Shown here in pieces: positions 41,147 through 52,023 of a stretch of 64,000 nucleotides of DNA; the stretch's first letter is position 1, and each line of letters begins with the position of its first letter. The DNA comes from Skeletonema tropicum (lineage: Eukaryota > Bacillariophyta > Thalassiosirophyceae > Thalassiosirales > Thalassiosiraceae). The notes beneath the pieces are model-generated. The model saw only the letters and a list, made by a program, of their open reading frames with translations, was not told the DNA's origin and did not search any database. Location of the stretch: assembly GCA_037178625.1 (NCBI GenBank), contig CM074133.1, forward strand, positions 1,550,001 through 1,614,000. The letters run 5' to 3'. The position numbers and the translations under genes are program-made.

Positions 41147-42125
41147 GCCTCTCTTTGATTTTTTTCTTTGGCCGTTTTTTACTTCTGATGTGAATTTTCG
41201 CATCACGTTAGCATTTGATAGAGGATTAAATAGATGTGATTTAAGTTTGTGATATGACAATTCGTTTGGTTTCATTTGGGTTGGGCTTTCTGTATGACTC
41301 TTAATTTTTTAATTTCATCCATAAATTGAATGAGTTAATGACTTTATTTCTTTTGGCTTCACTAGTATTGATAATAGATCTTTTGACATTATTCCTGACA
41401 AGGTCAGATTTGGTCTTGCTTCTGAGCAGCAGCCACCAACCACCGAAGTCCTTGCCATGCACACACTTCTTAACAGTTTCAAGCGTTTATTCTCATCGAG
41501 TGCTTGTAGCCTATCGTTTTACCTAAACGCAAATGAATGATGAATTCAGCCATGGCTTACAATAACTGCCAACTAGCATAAGTATGAGGTGACTGTGACT
41601 TTGTTTTGCTCGTTTTGAGAAATTCTCACAAAGCACTGTCGTACCGGCCTGACCGCTATTCAAGTCGTCACATCATCTTCACAGGATTCACAGCAGATTG
41701 TCGACCCTTTGACACCTTTTTGACGCCTTGCGACCTTCCGGAACGCTCTTCAACACGTTTCAGACCTTACCTGTTTCAGACTCCTTTCAGACTCGGCACT
41801 TGGCTAAGTAGTGTATCTTTTGATGCATTGGACCATCACCAAGCAAGGCGAGTATTCTTTCCATTTATGTCCTCTCGCCAGAAGGGTCTGAAAAAAATTC
41901 GTTCCGCCTTGGTTGTTGTGTTGGTGCAGATAGGGTGATTTTTACTTATCTGCAGTTTATATTTTCACCTTCACTTTGGGGTAAGTTGAATGTGGGATGG
42001 ATTGCTATAGCTATAGGTGATTTTCATAAAAGGATAGATATGCATTGCTCACAAACATCATATTTCTTTGTGTCTTAAAAGCTGCTGACTTCATATCATT
42101 TGAACAATATATCTGTAGCAAGCAT
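41147..42125. other. right flank of satellite and upstream region of the receptor kinase
   Basis: About 980 AT-rich bases. Three nearby TTTCAGAC copies at 41756-41800 are the only pattern seen. The open frames at 41326-41526 and 41606-41938 do not look like protein. Confidence 0.4.
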
Positions 42126-45100
42126 ATGTCACTACCGATCATGCCTCCACAAACAGGAGACTGCAGGAGGGGTTTATTTAAGATTCAATATGTAAAACTT
42201 TCGTTGGTGTGTTCCATGATGGCTGTCATGATGGCAGCCGCGCTCATACTGGCGATCTCCGAATCAGCGTCAATTTTTATAGAGCCTATACATCGTCGGT
42301 TACTTCATTTGAGGGGAGATGGCCGTGGCCATCTGAGCAATGAATCTTCGCTAACGGGGGAGGTGGCCTGGGATTCTTCGCACACCACAGCAACAAATCT
42401 GAGCAGTAGCAGCTATAATGGACAACTTCCAGTGCGGCATATCTATCATATGAATGGGTCCATCAGTGTTATATCGAAAGATGATCATTATCATCTCATC
42501 GGCCTCGGAAGAGAGCTGCAATCATCTTATACAGATGTGAAGAGAGATCTAAAGGACGGCTCAGTAGGTATAATGTACGATACTTCGAATAAAAGTCCAC
42601 GTTCTTCAACAACACCATCGGGGACACCAATACCAGCTTCACCAACATCTTCAAAGGCTGATTCCGGATCGACAAGCACTGACATACCCAAAGACCCCCA
42701 ACTTGTCATCGCAGGGAAGATGGTTGTGGAAGACGGTGCATGTAATATTGCCCAACTCAATCTTAAATCTGGAAAATGGAGTTTGCAACAAAGAATTCAA
42801 CTTAGCCTCTATAATTCTTACTCGGGGGGCGAAGTATACTCACTGCTCGCGAATCATACAATTGTGACCAATAGCAATGCAAAAGAATACATCAAGTCTG
42901 AGGAACCTAGTTCCAAGGGAGTGGATCGACCACATGTTACAGACAATGCCTTCGGTGTCGATCTTATAGTTGTGGGAGCGTTTGATACGACGTATAGAAA
43001 TAGCCAAACCACGTATTGCTCTGTTGGGAAATGGGATGGTTCTCAGTTATCAAAAGTGGGCGAAGGTCTATGCAACTCCGCTTTATCGAAGGGGATGAAA
43101 ATTACAAGTTCGGCTATTGCAGGCCCGAACGACATTTACGTTGGGGGGTCGTTTCAGACGCAGGTTTGGAATGGGGAGAAGCATGAGTTCGTCAAAATTT
43201 TCAATATTGCGCATTATAATTCCATCAACCAAGTTTGGCTACCATTACCTGTCGGTCAGATAACCTGCTCATGGTGCACGGTAACTATTCTTGCCTTGGC
43301 ATGGGACTCTGAGAGGAGGCAGCTTCATGTTGCAGGGAAATTCAACGCCATTGATGGATATAATATTCCCGCAGGTCTTGCCGTGTATGATCAAGACTCG
43401 GGGCATTTGGTTGCTCATCCAGGAGGGGGCCTAGCAATGCGCAATGTGACTCAAGATGGCGTCGGCACAGCCATCCAATTTGATCAGGAGAACGGTGTGC
43501 TGTACGTGATGGGTGCATTTGAACGCCTCACATACAGCAACGAAGAATGCCTTGGTCTAGCAGCCTACGAGATTAAGTCAGGTTCCTGGACTTGTCTGGC
43601 CGATCCCGCTCACTCTGTCTTACCTACTGGTGGTGGGAACATGCTCCTGACACCCTACGGATTATTGGTTGCAGGGAGAACTGCTAACCACACAACCTGG
43701 CCTGATAGATCGCGTCCATACACAATCGCCGTTCTCAAAGCAACCATTAAGAAGAAAGTGTTTATCGAAGAGTCAGGTAATGGTGCGCATGCAGATAACG
43801 ATTCAACACAAAATGACGAGCTTGATGGCGTCAAAGAGTCTGCAAACAAAGCTTCCCCGACACGTAGCTTAAACGGAACAGATCTAGGAAGGAAAGACAC
43901 CAATTTCAACGTAACCGACTTTGACGAATCGGAAAGAAGGGAACAAAGGAAAGATCCCGAACACGAGTTTATTTGGTCATGGTTGCCAGGATTTGAGGGC
44001 CACGATGAGCCGATTCACACTTTATCCAACGGTTATGGCGATTACGTCGGAACAGTTTTCATTGGAGGTGACAATTTTGTTTCAAAGTGGTCTTACAAGT
44101 CAGTTGAAGTGCAATGCGACGACTCCGATACAAAGCGCACATCATCAAAATTTCGCACGAGCTGCACTCAAAAGACTTTCAAACCAGTAACAGTGGACCT
44201 CTCCAATGATCGAGTTCATGGGGCAGTGATGGCAATCTCTCAATTAGATCCAATTATAGAAAAAGAGAAGGAAGAAGAAGCAGCCGTGCCAAATAATGTT
44301 GTTGGCTACACAATTCTTGTGTATAGCGTGACGCTTGGGGCGGTGATTGGGATGCTCCTTGCGCTTTTGTGCAACAAGAGTATCAATCAAACAATTATGT
44401 CATTTCTTTTTGACAGAGACGCTCACATGAAAGGTATTTCATTGGACACATTGACGTACAGTACTGTGCAAAACACGAACGTTGCAGAAGCCTATCATAG
44501 GGCCATGAGCAACCGATTCGTGAAACATCCTCATCTACTAACGCTCATTGATCCTCAAGAGATTATTCTCCACCGTATTATTGGCGAGGGCACGTTTGGA
44601 CGTGTGTGGAGTGCAAAGTGGGGTAGCTCGAGTGTGGCTGTGAAAGAATTCGTGTTTGCGCAAGCTGCAGTTGCAGGAAAATCGAGCCAACAGCAGGCTA
44701 TTGTCGAAGAGATTATTGGGGAGGCAGGTATGATGGCTATCTTGAGACATCCCAATGTCTTGCAGCTATTCGGATGCTCCTTGACAGCACAAGCTATTTG
44801 GATTGTCAGCGAATTATGCTCTTTAGGAAGTTTGAGGCAAGTACTTGACGATACAGAGCGCGTCTTAACCCTGGACGCCCGCCTAAACCTTGCATTGCAA
44901 GTTGCCGAGGGCATGGCTTACTTGCATACGCAAGACCCACCAATCATTCACAGAGACCTAAAAAGCCACAATATATTTGTTCACGAAACATTTATTGAAG
45001 ATGACCAATCAAAAGACAAATCAAATGACAGCAAGCTACTGTTACCATGGTCATCGATATCAAAGAAGAAAAGTGACAGCGGAAATATGAGTAAAATAAG

Positions 45101-45722
45101 CGGCAGCAGCTCTCGGAGCAAGAAGAGTGCGAACGCTTCACGAGAAGGAAAAGAAAACGGAAGCAATAGTGGCAGCGACTCTACAAGCGGGGGGAGTGCT
45201 TCAACTAAGCAAGTTAAAAGCAAATCTACCATGAGTGCGAAGATTGGCGACTGGGGTTCTGCGAGGGCAACTCTGGCAGGATCACGAACTATGACTCATG
45301 GGGTTGGAACTGCATGCTGGATGGCTCCTGAGGTGTTGAAGCATGCGCGTTATGAAAAGTATAGTGATGTTTACGGTTTCGGCATCGTTCTATGGGAACT
45401 AGCAACAAGAAGCCAGGTTTATGAAGGCTTAGAGAGTACTCAGATTATTGCCATGGTTGCAAATGATAATCTACGACCCGAGGTTCCGGATGGCTGCCCA
45501 TGGAATGATTTGATGGTCAGGTGTTGGAATGAAGCTCCTCAAGATCGGCCATCATTTGAACGTATTGTAAGAGAATTGAACAGACTTAGACCGGTAGTGA
45601 GGAAGTCAAAGTACACAGGAGAATCGTTGACGGTGCCAAACTGGAAAGCTAATAGTTATCAACGAGGAGGTTCGAAAAGTGGTTCGCAATCAAAGATTAC
45701 TCTACTGAGGCAAACTGGATAA
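42126..45722 (+). CDS. receptor-like TKL kinase with Rax2-like beta-propeller ectodomain
   Basis: 1198 residues from the ATG at 42126. A hydrophobic stretch (LSLVCSMMAVMMAAALILAI, about 25-45) is a signal peptide or anchor. A Ser/Thr-rich stalk follows. Residues ~190-570 hold repeated blades: VIAGKMV, LIVVGAFD, IYVGGSF (about 337), VAGKFNAIDG (about 402), VMGAFERLTY (about 461), LVAGRT. These are of the type seen in fungal Rax2 and related cell-surface propellers. A membrane segment lies at about 725-748. A TKL kinase starts at about 818 (GEGTFGRV, K840, HRDLKSHN at 942, GTACWMAPEV, DVYGFGIVLWELATR). The DFG position reads DWGSA (D1042), and ~98 residues separate HRD from it, because of a Ser/Lys/Asn-rich insert. 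Likely a plasma-membrane sensor; ligand unknown. Confidence 0.82.
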   Translation: MSLPIMPPQTGDCRRGLFKIQYVKLSLVCSMMAVMMAAALILAISESASIFIEPIHRRLLHLRGDGRGHLSNESSLTGEVAWDSSHTTATNLSSSSYNGQLPVRHIYHMNGSISVISKDDHYHLIGLGRELQSSYTDVKRDLKDGSVGIMYDTSNKSPRSSTTPSGTPIPASPTSSKADSGSTSTDIPKDPQLVIAGKMVVEDGACNIAQLNLKSGKWSLQQRIQLSLYNSYSGGEVYSLLANHTIVTNSNAKEYIKSEEPSSKGVDRPHVTDNAFGVDLIVVGAFDTTYRNSQTTYCSVGKWDGSQLSKVGEGLCNSALSKGMKITSSAIAGPNDIYVGGSFQTQVWNGEKHEFVKIFNIAHYNSINQVWLPLPVGQITCSWCTVTILALAWDSERRQLHVAGKFNAIDGYNIPAGLAVYDQDSGHLVAHPGGGLAMRNVTQDGVGTAIQFDQENGVLYVMGAFERLTYSNEECLGLAAYEIKSGSWTCLADPAHSVLPTGGGNMLLTPYGLLVAGRTANHTTWPDRSRPYTIAVLKATIKKKVFIEESGNGAHADNDSTQNDELDGVKESANKASPTRSLNGTDLGRKDTNFNVTDFDESERREQRKDPEHEFIWSWLPGFEGHDEPIHTLSNGYGDYVGTVFIGGDNFVSKWSYKSVEVQCDDSDTKRTSSKFRTSCTQKTFKPVTVDLSNDRVHGAVMAISQLDPIIEKEKEEEAAVPNNVVGYTILVYSVTLGAVIGMLLALLCNKSINQTIMSFLFDRDAHMKGISLDTLTYSTVQNTNVAEAYHRAMSNRFVKHPHLLTLIDPQEIILHRIIGEGTFGRVWSAKWGSSSVAVKEFVFAQAAVAGKSSQQQAIVEEIIGEAGMMAILRHPNVLQLFGCSLTAQAIWIVSELCSLGSLRQVLDDTERVLTLDARLNLALQVAEGMAYLHTQDPPIIHRDLKSHNIFVHETFIEDDQSKDKSNDSKLLLPWSSISKKKSDSGNMSKISGSSSRSKKSANASREGKENGSNSGSDSTSGGSASTKQVKSKSTMSAKIGDWGSARATLAGSRTMTHGVGTACWMAPEVLKHARYEKYSDVYGFGIVLWELATRSQVYEGLESTQIIAMVANDNLRPEVPDGCPWNDLMVRCWNEAPQDRPSFERIVRELNRLRPVVRKSKYTGESLTVPNWKANSYQRGGSKSGSQSKITLLRQTG

Positions 45723-45867
45723 ATGTACGAAGTGTAATTTTTTGTTTAGTGTAAATGTTGTAATGAAGTGATATGTCGTAGTAAAGAACAAACTCATTCT
45801 TCTCATGTCGTAAGCGTAAGTTATACTTCACTATTATTCACTATTGCCCCACCTCTGCGAAACTACT

Positions 45868-47196
45868 TTACGTAGCACGAGAACCTTTTCCATAATAGAT
45901 GAAGATTCCAATGCACATCACCCCATAGCTTAGCAAAATGAAGAAGCTCCCAGGAATGCACCAGCCTTCTCCCAACTCTGAGCTTCCGGTCGCATAAAAT
46001 AGAATCAAACCAATTATCCAGACAAGACATGTGCGCAGATTCTTCCACACATTGCGTGTCATGGAACTAGTTATAGCAGTCGCAGCTATGTTGAAAATAC
46101 CTGTCAGTGTTACTAGCAAGGTCCATCCGATGGCGAGCCCAATCACATTATCCTTACTCAAACTGCTCGCGACGTCAGAAGGGTAGTCTCCGAGCATTGG
46201 TGCAAGAGGAAAGTATAGGATAACGGCAATGACAATTCCATACGCACCTTCCATACCGACCAACAGAACTGGTGGGAAGGCAGCTTCTTGCATGAATACC
46301 TCCTCGGTCAAGTCTTGGATTACACTCATTACACTTTGGCCAAGGATTAACATTATACCAATGATTTGTTTGTTCACCGTCGATCCATCGTTGGTCTCAT
46401 CATCGGCTACGTCGATGTTGCTGCTACTGCTATCAAATACAGCAACAAGAATAACCCCTACAGTGACGACTAAAACACCCACCCATCGAATCCAAGTGAT
46501 TTTCCTTCCTCGTACGAGTCGTGTTGCACAGACACTCAACACGAGTTCCATTCCTGAGATGAGCATCTCAGCAACTGAAGCAGCTACGAAGACCAAAGAA
46601 GCCCACCGCATTGCCGAATTCAAGAGATTGAAGAATGCCGGAAGAGCTGGTTTTAGATACCAAGGAAGAAATTCATGACAATTACGTGTCCTTGAGTTGT
46701 CAGGGAGACCATGCGTGCTTGCACTAACGTTAACGTTCTCAGATGCAAATCTCACCGACGTCTTCTTTCGACCATGTCTCTCCGCATCCTGTTCCTCTGC
46801 CTTCGCTTTGTCATTGTTGCTATCAAGATCTAGAGAAGCCGCACTCTCACTCTCGCCCTTTTCCATCTGATCATCTGCATCTGAGATGACGTCCGTTTCC
46901 GTTTGGTGGCTTAGATCTGGAGTGCTCACTGACTCTTCTTCTCCTACTATATTCAGCTTTAGCTTTAGCATCTTTGGAAGCATAGCGTCATCCCAAATGA
47001 GATAATAACCACGTTTTTTCAATAGGTTTGCAATGTTATAAGGGATCAAACTCAATGCTTGCCCGGTAAGGTAGAGCAATGTTAGGAAGAGAGGATGATT
47101 GAAACCAAGCTGATAGAACAACTTGGCGGTGACTGACCTGGCTGCTCCTGTTAGTACCATAGCCCCAAGGATGAACGAAACTTTAGCTGAATACAT
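45868..47196 (-). CDS. DMT-superfamily transporter (SLC35F6-like)
   Basis: 442 residues, intronless, convergent with the receptor kinase. About 10 hydrophobic segments in the drug/metabolite transporter pattern. A large Glu/Ser-rich cytosolic loop (residues ~95-165) splits the halves. IIGIMLILGQSVMSVIQDLTEEVFMQEA, then FPPVLLVGMEGAYGIV, matches the SLC35F6/TMEM-type consensus FQ..EE...ppl..vG.EG.fG. LNSAMRWASLVFVAASVAEMLIS corresponds to the transporter core. SLC35-type proteins move nucleotide sugars or related metabolites across Golgi or other endomembranes, but the F-group substrates are not settled. No signal or transit peptide. Confidence 0.83.
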   Translation of the reverse strand: MYSAKVSFILGAMVLTGAARSVTAKLFYQLGFNHPLFLTLLYLTGQALSLIPYNIANLLKKRGYYLIWDDAMLPKMLKLKLNIVGEEESVSTPDLSHQTETDVISDADDQMEKGESESAASLDLDSNNDKAKAEEQDAERHGRKKTSVRFASENVNVSASTHGLPDNSRTRNCHEFLPWYLKPALPAFFNLLNSAMRWASLVFVAASVAEMLISGMELVLSVCATRLVRGRKITWIRWVGVLVVTVGVILVAVFDSSSSNIDVADDETNDGSTVNKQIIGIMLILGQSVMSVIQDLTEEVFMQEAAFPPVLLVGMEGAYGIVIAVILYFPLAPMLGDYPSDVASSLSKDNVIGLAIGWTLLVTLTGIFNIAATAITSSMTRNVWKNLRTCLVWIIGLILFYATGSSELGEGWCIPGSFFILLSYGVMCIGIFIYYGKGSRAT

Positions 47197-47386
47197 GTTT
47201 TTCGCGACGAATTCGAAGTAGATATGATGTTTACTTTTACAAAATGTCGATAGGTTAAAGTAAGTAAGTATCTCTAGAGGAACAAGAACAAAACAACTTC
47301 AAAGTGTATCTAAGCAATTACTTATTTCCGTTTCAGCGACATAACCGACATGCCATGATCGTGACACATTAAGCGCATGGTACACA

Positions 47387-48264
47387 AGTTCAATTGGCCT
47401 TTGTTCATACTTATTCTAACTGGATACACTCAAGTCAAATCAAGGGAATAACTAGTCTAATCTTTCCTCTTTTAGTTTGAGTCAAATCGCAGGCACTTAG
47501 CGGAGGAAGCAAACGAGCCTGTCAATGGCTACTTCCCTCTCTTTCTTCCCTATTCGCCTCGTCGCGCACTTTCAATACTATCGGGACTCCTTAGGATTGA
47601 GCCACTCAGTGAGAGAAAGACTTTCCCCTACACGTCATTGAGACATAGTCATTGAGACATACCGTTCGAATGAAGTACGTGTTAATGAGATCTTGGCCCG
47701 CCAAGAATCGCTCGATCTCGCAAGGGCTCGAAAACCATCAGCCCACGGTCACTCATTTCTGCAGCATTTGCTCCTTCAATAGCAACACATTGCATAGCAG
47801 AGATTCTCGAGCAATTCACGATTGCAGTAGCCATTGAAAACTTTCCCACCCGTCCCACCCTTTTTCTCACCCACCCTCCCTATCGGTCGGCCTGTTTGGG
47901 TCTGAACGATTGGGACCTTAATCCCAATGTAGTTCTAATGGTATTAGACAGCCCAATTTGATATGCAACTTGGATTGTCTTGTCCCATATGTCCCACACT
48001 TGTCCTTAGATCTTTTGTGTAGTTGTCAGTGAGTAGCAAACTGACGCGCAACGAGTTTTTCCACCCCCAAAGGTGGAAAACAGAGGATTATCACTCTACA
48101 TACTGTGTAAGCTGTACCGCAAGCAAGGTAGAATGAAATCAGTCTGTGCTGAATAATTGGAGTTCAATTGGCCTTTGTTCATACTTATTCTAACTGGATA
48201 CACTCTAGTCAAATTAAGGGAATATCTAAGTAGTCTAATCTTTTCTCTTTTAGTTTGAGTCAAA
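47387..48264. repeat. pair of ~100-bp direct repeats 774 bp apart
   Basis: Copy 1 is 47387-47486 and copy 2 is 48161-48264. Both run from AGTTCAATTGGCCTTTG to TTTAGTTTGAGTCAAA. Copy 2 has a few substitutions and a TCTAAG insertion. Blocks at 48081-48152 and 48265-48333 form a second repeat pair (CAGAGG..ATCACTCTAC, GCAAGCAAG, GAATGAAATC) that brackets copy 2. No coding capacity lies between. Confidence 0.88.
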
Positions 48265-48645
48265 CAGAGGAGATCACTCTACTGTGTACCGCAAGCCGCA
48301 AGCAAGATTGTATGAATGAAATCTGTCTCAGTACTCAGTACCACATCCTCTCAATTGTGAGAATCTCGAAACCCTAACCCTACTTAACCCTATCACTACG
48401 CTACATTGTGCCTCGCCTAGTCCAAATTTTGTAGGAATTAGTATGCTCCTACGTAATAACCCCATTTTATCCCGAGAAAGAGATGGTCGTCCAATTTGTG
48501 ATTTTTGTAGAACCACGAATCGGGCATCCCCGCTGGGCCGCCCGATTTTCATCACCACCACTCACCACAACAAAAGTTGCACAACACCATGATGTGACGG
48601 CGTCCCCATGCCAACTACTATTAACAAGTCCTTCGTATTGAGAAG

Positions 48646-48716
48646 CTACGTCGGCGTTTTTCATAGAGGGTTTCGTTGCAATATTTTTAGTTCAAAAATA
48701 AAAAACGCCGACGTAG
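48646..48716. repeat. 16-bp perfect inverted repeat with 39-nt spacer
   Basis: Left arm CTACGTCGGCGTTTTT at 48646-48661, and its exact reverse complement at 48701-48716. It could be a hairpin, a terminator-like fold or the ends of a tiny MITE-like element. No target-site duplication is obvious. Confidence 0.9.
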
Positions 48717-50584
48717 ATATCTGAAAGGAAGACGGGGCATTCACGTGGGCATTATCACCCACAACTTCAGCAGTGTCGAGAACGAATCGTCGATGTACTC
48801 CATCTTGTTCAAGAGCTCCACACAGTTGGCAGAACCATATAAAGATGCATTCTTTCAAACTGCCTTTGTATAGTATCTCAAATCATCTGTGAATCCGTGA
48901 GTTACCGTACTTCTTTAACTCCGTGGTCGGCCGATGCGGACTGGTACTATCGACACGCCCTGCACCCTATACATCCTCCTTTGCAATGAATGTTGCGAAA
49001 GTCACAAATGGAGCATCTTCTGTCTCATGTGCCGAAGAATGATGGAGTGATGAAAGCCTCAAAATATTGATGCTAAGACATGGCTGACAGGAAACTACGA
49101 AATCAAAAGGAATGATTTAGTGAAGTATTTGAATGGCGTCGAACGCATCATGCTTCCTGAGTCAAAAGATTCAGATCAATGATCTTATTTCGTATCAGCA
49201 GATAAAAGCGACGAGGAGAAGTTGTGACGGAGACGCTACAAATTAATCTTTATCCAACACCCTGTCTCATTCAACAACAAACACCGAACCGCACAACGTA
49301 GACTATTTTATGATGCCATGATGAGAACTGATCTCTTTATCACACTATCCTTCGATATAGATAGTGATTTATTGATGCATCAAGTAAATAGATAGGAGGT
49401 AATGAATTCGTTAATGTACAATGGCATTGAACACATGTTGAAGAGCTGCAATCGTCCGTGCTGCATAGTACAAGGTCGTGGTTTTAATGGTTTCAATATC
49501 ACATGATGCAAAAAGCCCAGCAAATGATGAAAACCAAATAGATATGATCGAGAATATCCATCACTATAATGGGAGGAAGATAAAATATTAGTGTCGAATC
49601 AAGCGCGGCGTTGGTATCATCGGATGACATCTTTCCAAAGCAAACACGAAGTATGAATTTACAAGTGTTATTTTGGGTGCAAAACATTGTGACGAGACAG
49701 AGAATTCCAACCATCAGGCGGTGTTTTAGATGCGGTCGCTGGATTTTAGCATGATTCCTTAACTGCATCGATTAGAGTGCCATCTCGTGCATCTGATGAG
49801 GACCATACCCGGACAGAGGTTTCATCAGATGATTGGACACTGGTGTTTTGGAGCAATACAGGTGAAACGCAACAGAAATGGAAAGGGCAGGGGAAGGCAT
49901 TCGTACAAAAACAAGTGGGACTTCGTGCAAAGAGAAAGTAGATGTGTTTACAATCAATAAATGCAGGACACAAGAATCATTGGCTCGAACATCCATACAT
50001 AGAGTGCCCGAGCTAAGCAGTAGTAACAACCAGCGTATTGTACTTAGGTGCTCAGACAACACAAGATATTCTTTTACCTTAAGATGGATAATGAAGCATT
50101 AGATGATTATATTGACACTGATGATATCATCGGACCATAGTAAAGAGATCAATCGAAGCTTTAATTATATCGTGTGCAGTGGCATGCATGAGAGTGCGTT
50201 TGCGTGTAGTTTGTACTAGAGAATGCAGTTCCCGCAAAATTCTACATAGGCCTACGTAGGAATTCAAAATGTAGCGCAGTGCTATTTTGTGCTCACATTT
50301 TCTGGTGGACAATCAGACGGGTGTGGTCACAACATTTGTCACTGAGCCTAGATTGTTTGTACGTAGGAATAGTACAAATGCTGAGTGGAGATCCAGAGAT
50401 GATGAGCTCTCTCGCACTTGACACTTTCACCGACGACCACCCACCAACCAGCAGCCAACCAGCAGCCAACCAGCAGCCAACCAGCCACCAACACGAAGAT
50501 TTTGTGAAGCCGCAGCAAAAACATCCACCCAAAACGAAGAGAGACCTATATAAGAGCAAGTAGCACCTGCCGCTGAGCCGAAGA

Positions 50585-51974
50585 ATGTCAACCCAAGAAG
50601 AAGATGGAGAGAATTCCCGTGGTTGGTTTGATGTATTAAACACCCCCCTCAATGCGTGTAGCCTCGAGACATACTTTCCGATCCCACAAGATGATGCCAT
50701 CAGTGGTAGCAGCGACATACCGAGTGATATTCCTCTTGTAGTTGGATGCTATCAATTAAATGAGTCCTCACAGGTGGATGGAGAAGCAGACACGGTTTCT
50801 TCATCAACAGGTTCAAGTCGATGCGGCGAATTAAGGTTGCACATGATTCCTACCCCGTCCACGTCGAAGGAAGAAATGCAATTTGGCGACGCTGCATGTG
50901 TGTTACAGATGGAGAGTGGTGTTCTTGATGGTAAATGGAAGCGGAGGAGAAAACCCAAACAAACTAATCTCGAAGAAATGCCTTTATTCGCAAGCGCTTG
51001 TGCATCTGGCAATATTCATATCCACAGTTTAGAGAAGAATACATCCACCGATTCTACAAATACTACTACTAATTTGTGGAGCCTCAATCATTTCACTTCA
51101 ACTGATGTGCAGAGTGACGCAGGTCTTTGCCTTGCACTTGCGTGGAATGACTATCTAAATGAAAGGGACGATCAAATTGTGTCATCATACTCAAAGGGCG
51201 AAGTCGCAATTCATCAAATCTCATATTGTGGGGATAATACAAATGCAGTACCACCAAAGCTAGAAGAAACACATAGATGGAATGCACACACGTTATTCGG
51301 TTGTCCATCTGAAGTTTGGATATGCTCGTTCCTACGAGGGGCAGAGAATGTTGTACTAAGTGGTGCAGATGATGTGAGCAATTTCACTATTGTTTATGTT
51401 TGTCTCGTATGACTTGAAGCAAGAATAAGAAGTATCCTCACATCTTTGTCTCTTTCTGTTCAATCCTAATAAATAGTGCTCGATGAAAGTCTGGGACATT
51501 CGTCAAACACATAGACCCGTGCACAAAGTTGGAGATACAGAATTCGAGGCAGGAGTTACAGCTATTTCTTCTCATCCATCTCTTGACAACATCTTTGCGG
51601 TAGGTAGTTACGACGAGCACGTGCGATTGTATGATTATAGAAAGATGAACGAGCCACTTAGCAAAGTTTCTGTAGGTGGTGGAGTGTGGAGGATTAAATG
51701 GCACCCGTCTACTTGGAGTGGAGGAGAGAGCAGCTATTATCGTGGAAAGCTCCTTGTTGCAGCTATGCATGGTGGGTGCCGTGTTGTGAATTTTCCTTCA
51801 TTGAATGATAATTTGACAGAATATACTACCGAGGAGGATGCAGAAATACTATCAGAGTTCACTGCTCATGAGAGTATGGCTTATGGGGCCGACTGGATAT
51901 CCTTTGGTTCATCCGAATTGGAAGCTGCAGCAAGCTGTTCCTTTTATGATCGAAAAGCATTCATTTGGGATTAG
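50585..51974 (+). CDS. DPH7: DPH7-like diphthine methylesterase, WD40 protein, two exons
   Basis: Exons 50585-51373 and 51477-51974 join in phase to 428 residues; the intron (103 nt) has a GTGAGC donor. After the splice the text reads GADD-CSMKVWDIR, a proper WD blade. Blades include LFASACASGNIHIHSL, GVTAISSHPSLDNIFAVGSYDEHVRLYDYR and FYDRKAFIWD. GGGVWRIKWHP and HESMAYGADW are the DPH7/WDR85 signatures. DPH7 demethylates diphthine during diphthamide synthesis on eEF2, in the cytosol. The gene's target, eEF2, is the cytosolic cousin of the EF-G seen at 762 but is not itself in the window. CTACGTAGGAATT-type motifs lie upstream at 50251 and 50359. Confidence 0.88.
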
Positions 51975-52023
51975 CTAAAACAAGTTCTTTTCTTAACAAC
52001 TATAATCCTATATGGATTCCTAT

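Larger units (their letters stand above)
47197..50584. other. 3.4-kb intergenic region with dispersed repeats, no confident gene
   Basis: Contains a 100-bp direct repeat, a duplicated ~70-bp block, a 16-bp inverted repeat, telomere-like CCCTAACCCTA (48373-48382) and two copies of a TACGTAGGAAT motif near the DPH7 promoter. A 67-codon frame at 49751-49954 has no start codon and begins after a TTTTAG acceptor-like site. No family is seen, so it may be a gene relic. Confidence 0.45.

Noticed and set aside
41606..41938. 110-residue gene upstream of the receptor kinase
   Set aside because: Starts at TTG and reads as chance sequence.
47387..48264. LTR retrotransposon
   Set aside because: Repeats are only ~100 bp, the interior is under 700 bp, and there is no coding sequence or primer-binding site.
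49751..49954. exon of an unseen gene after a TTTTAG site
   Set aside because: No partner exon, no start codon and no recognisable protein; could be a relic.
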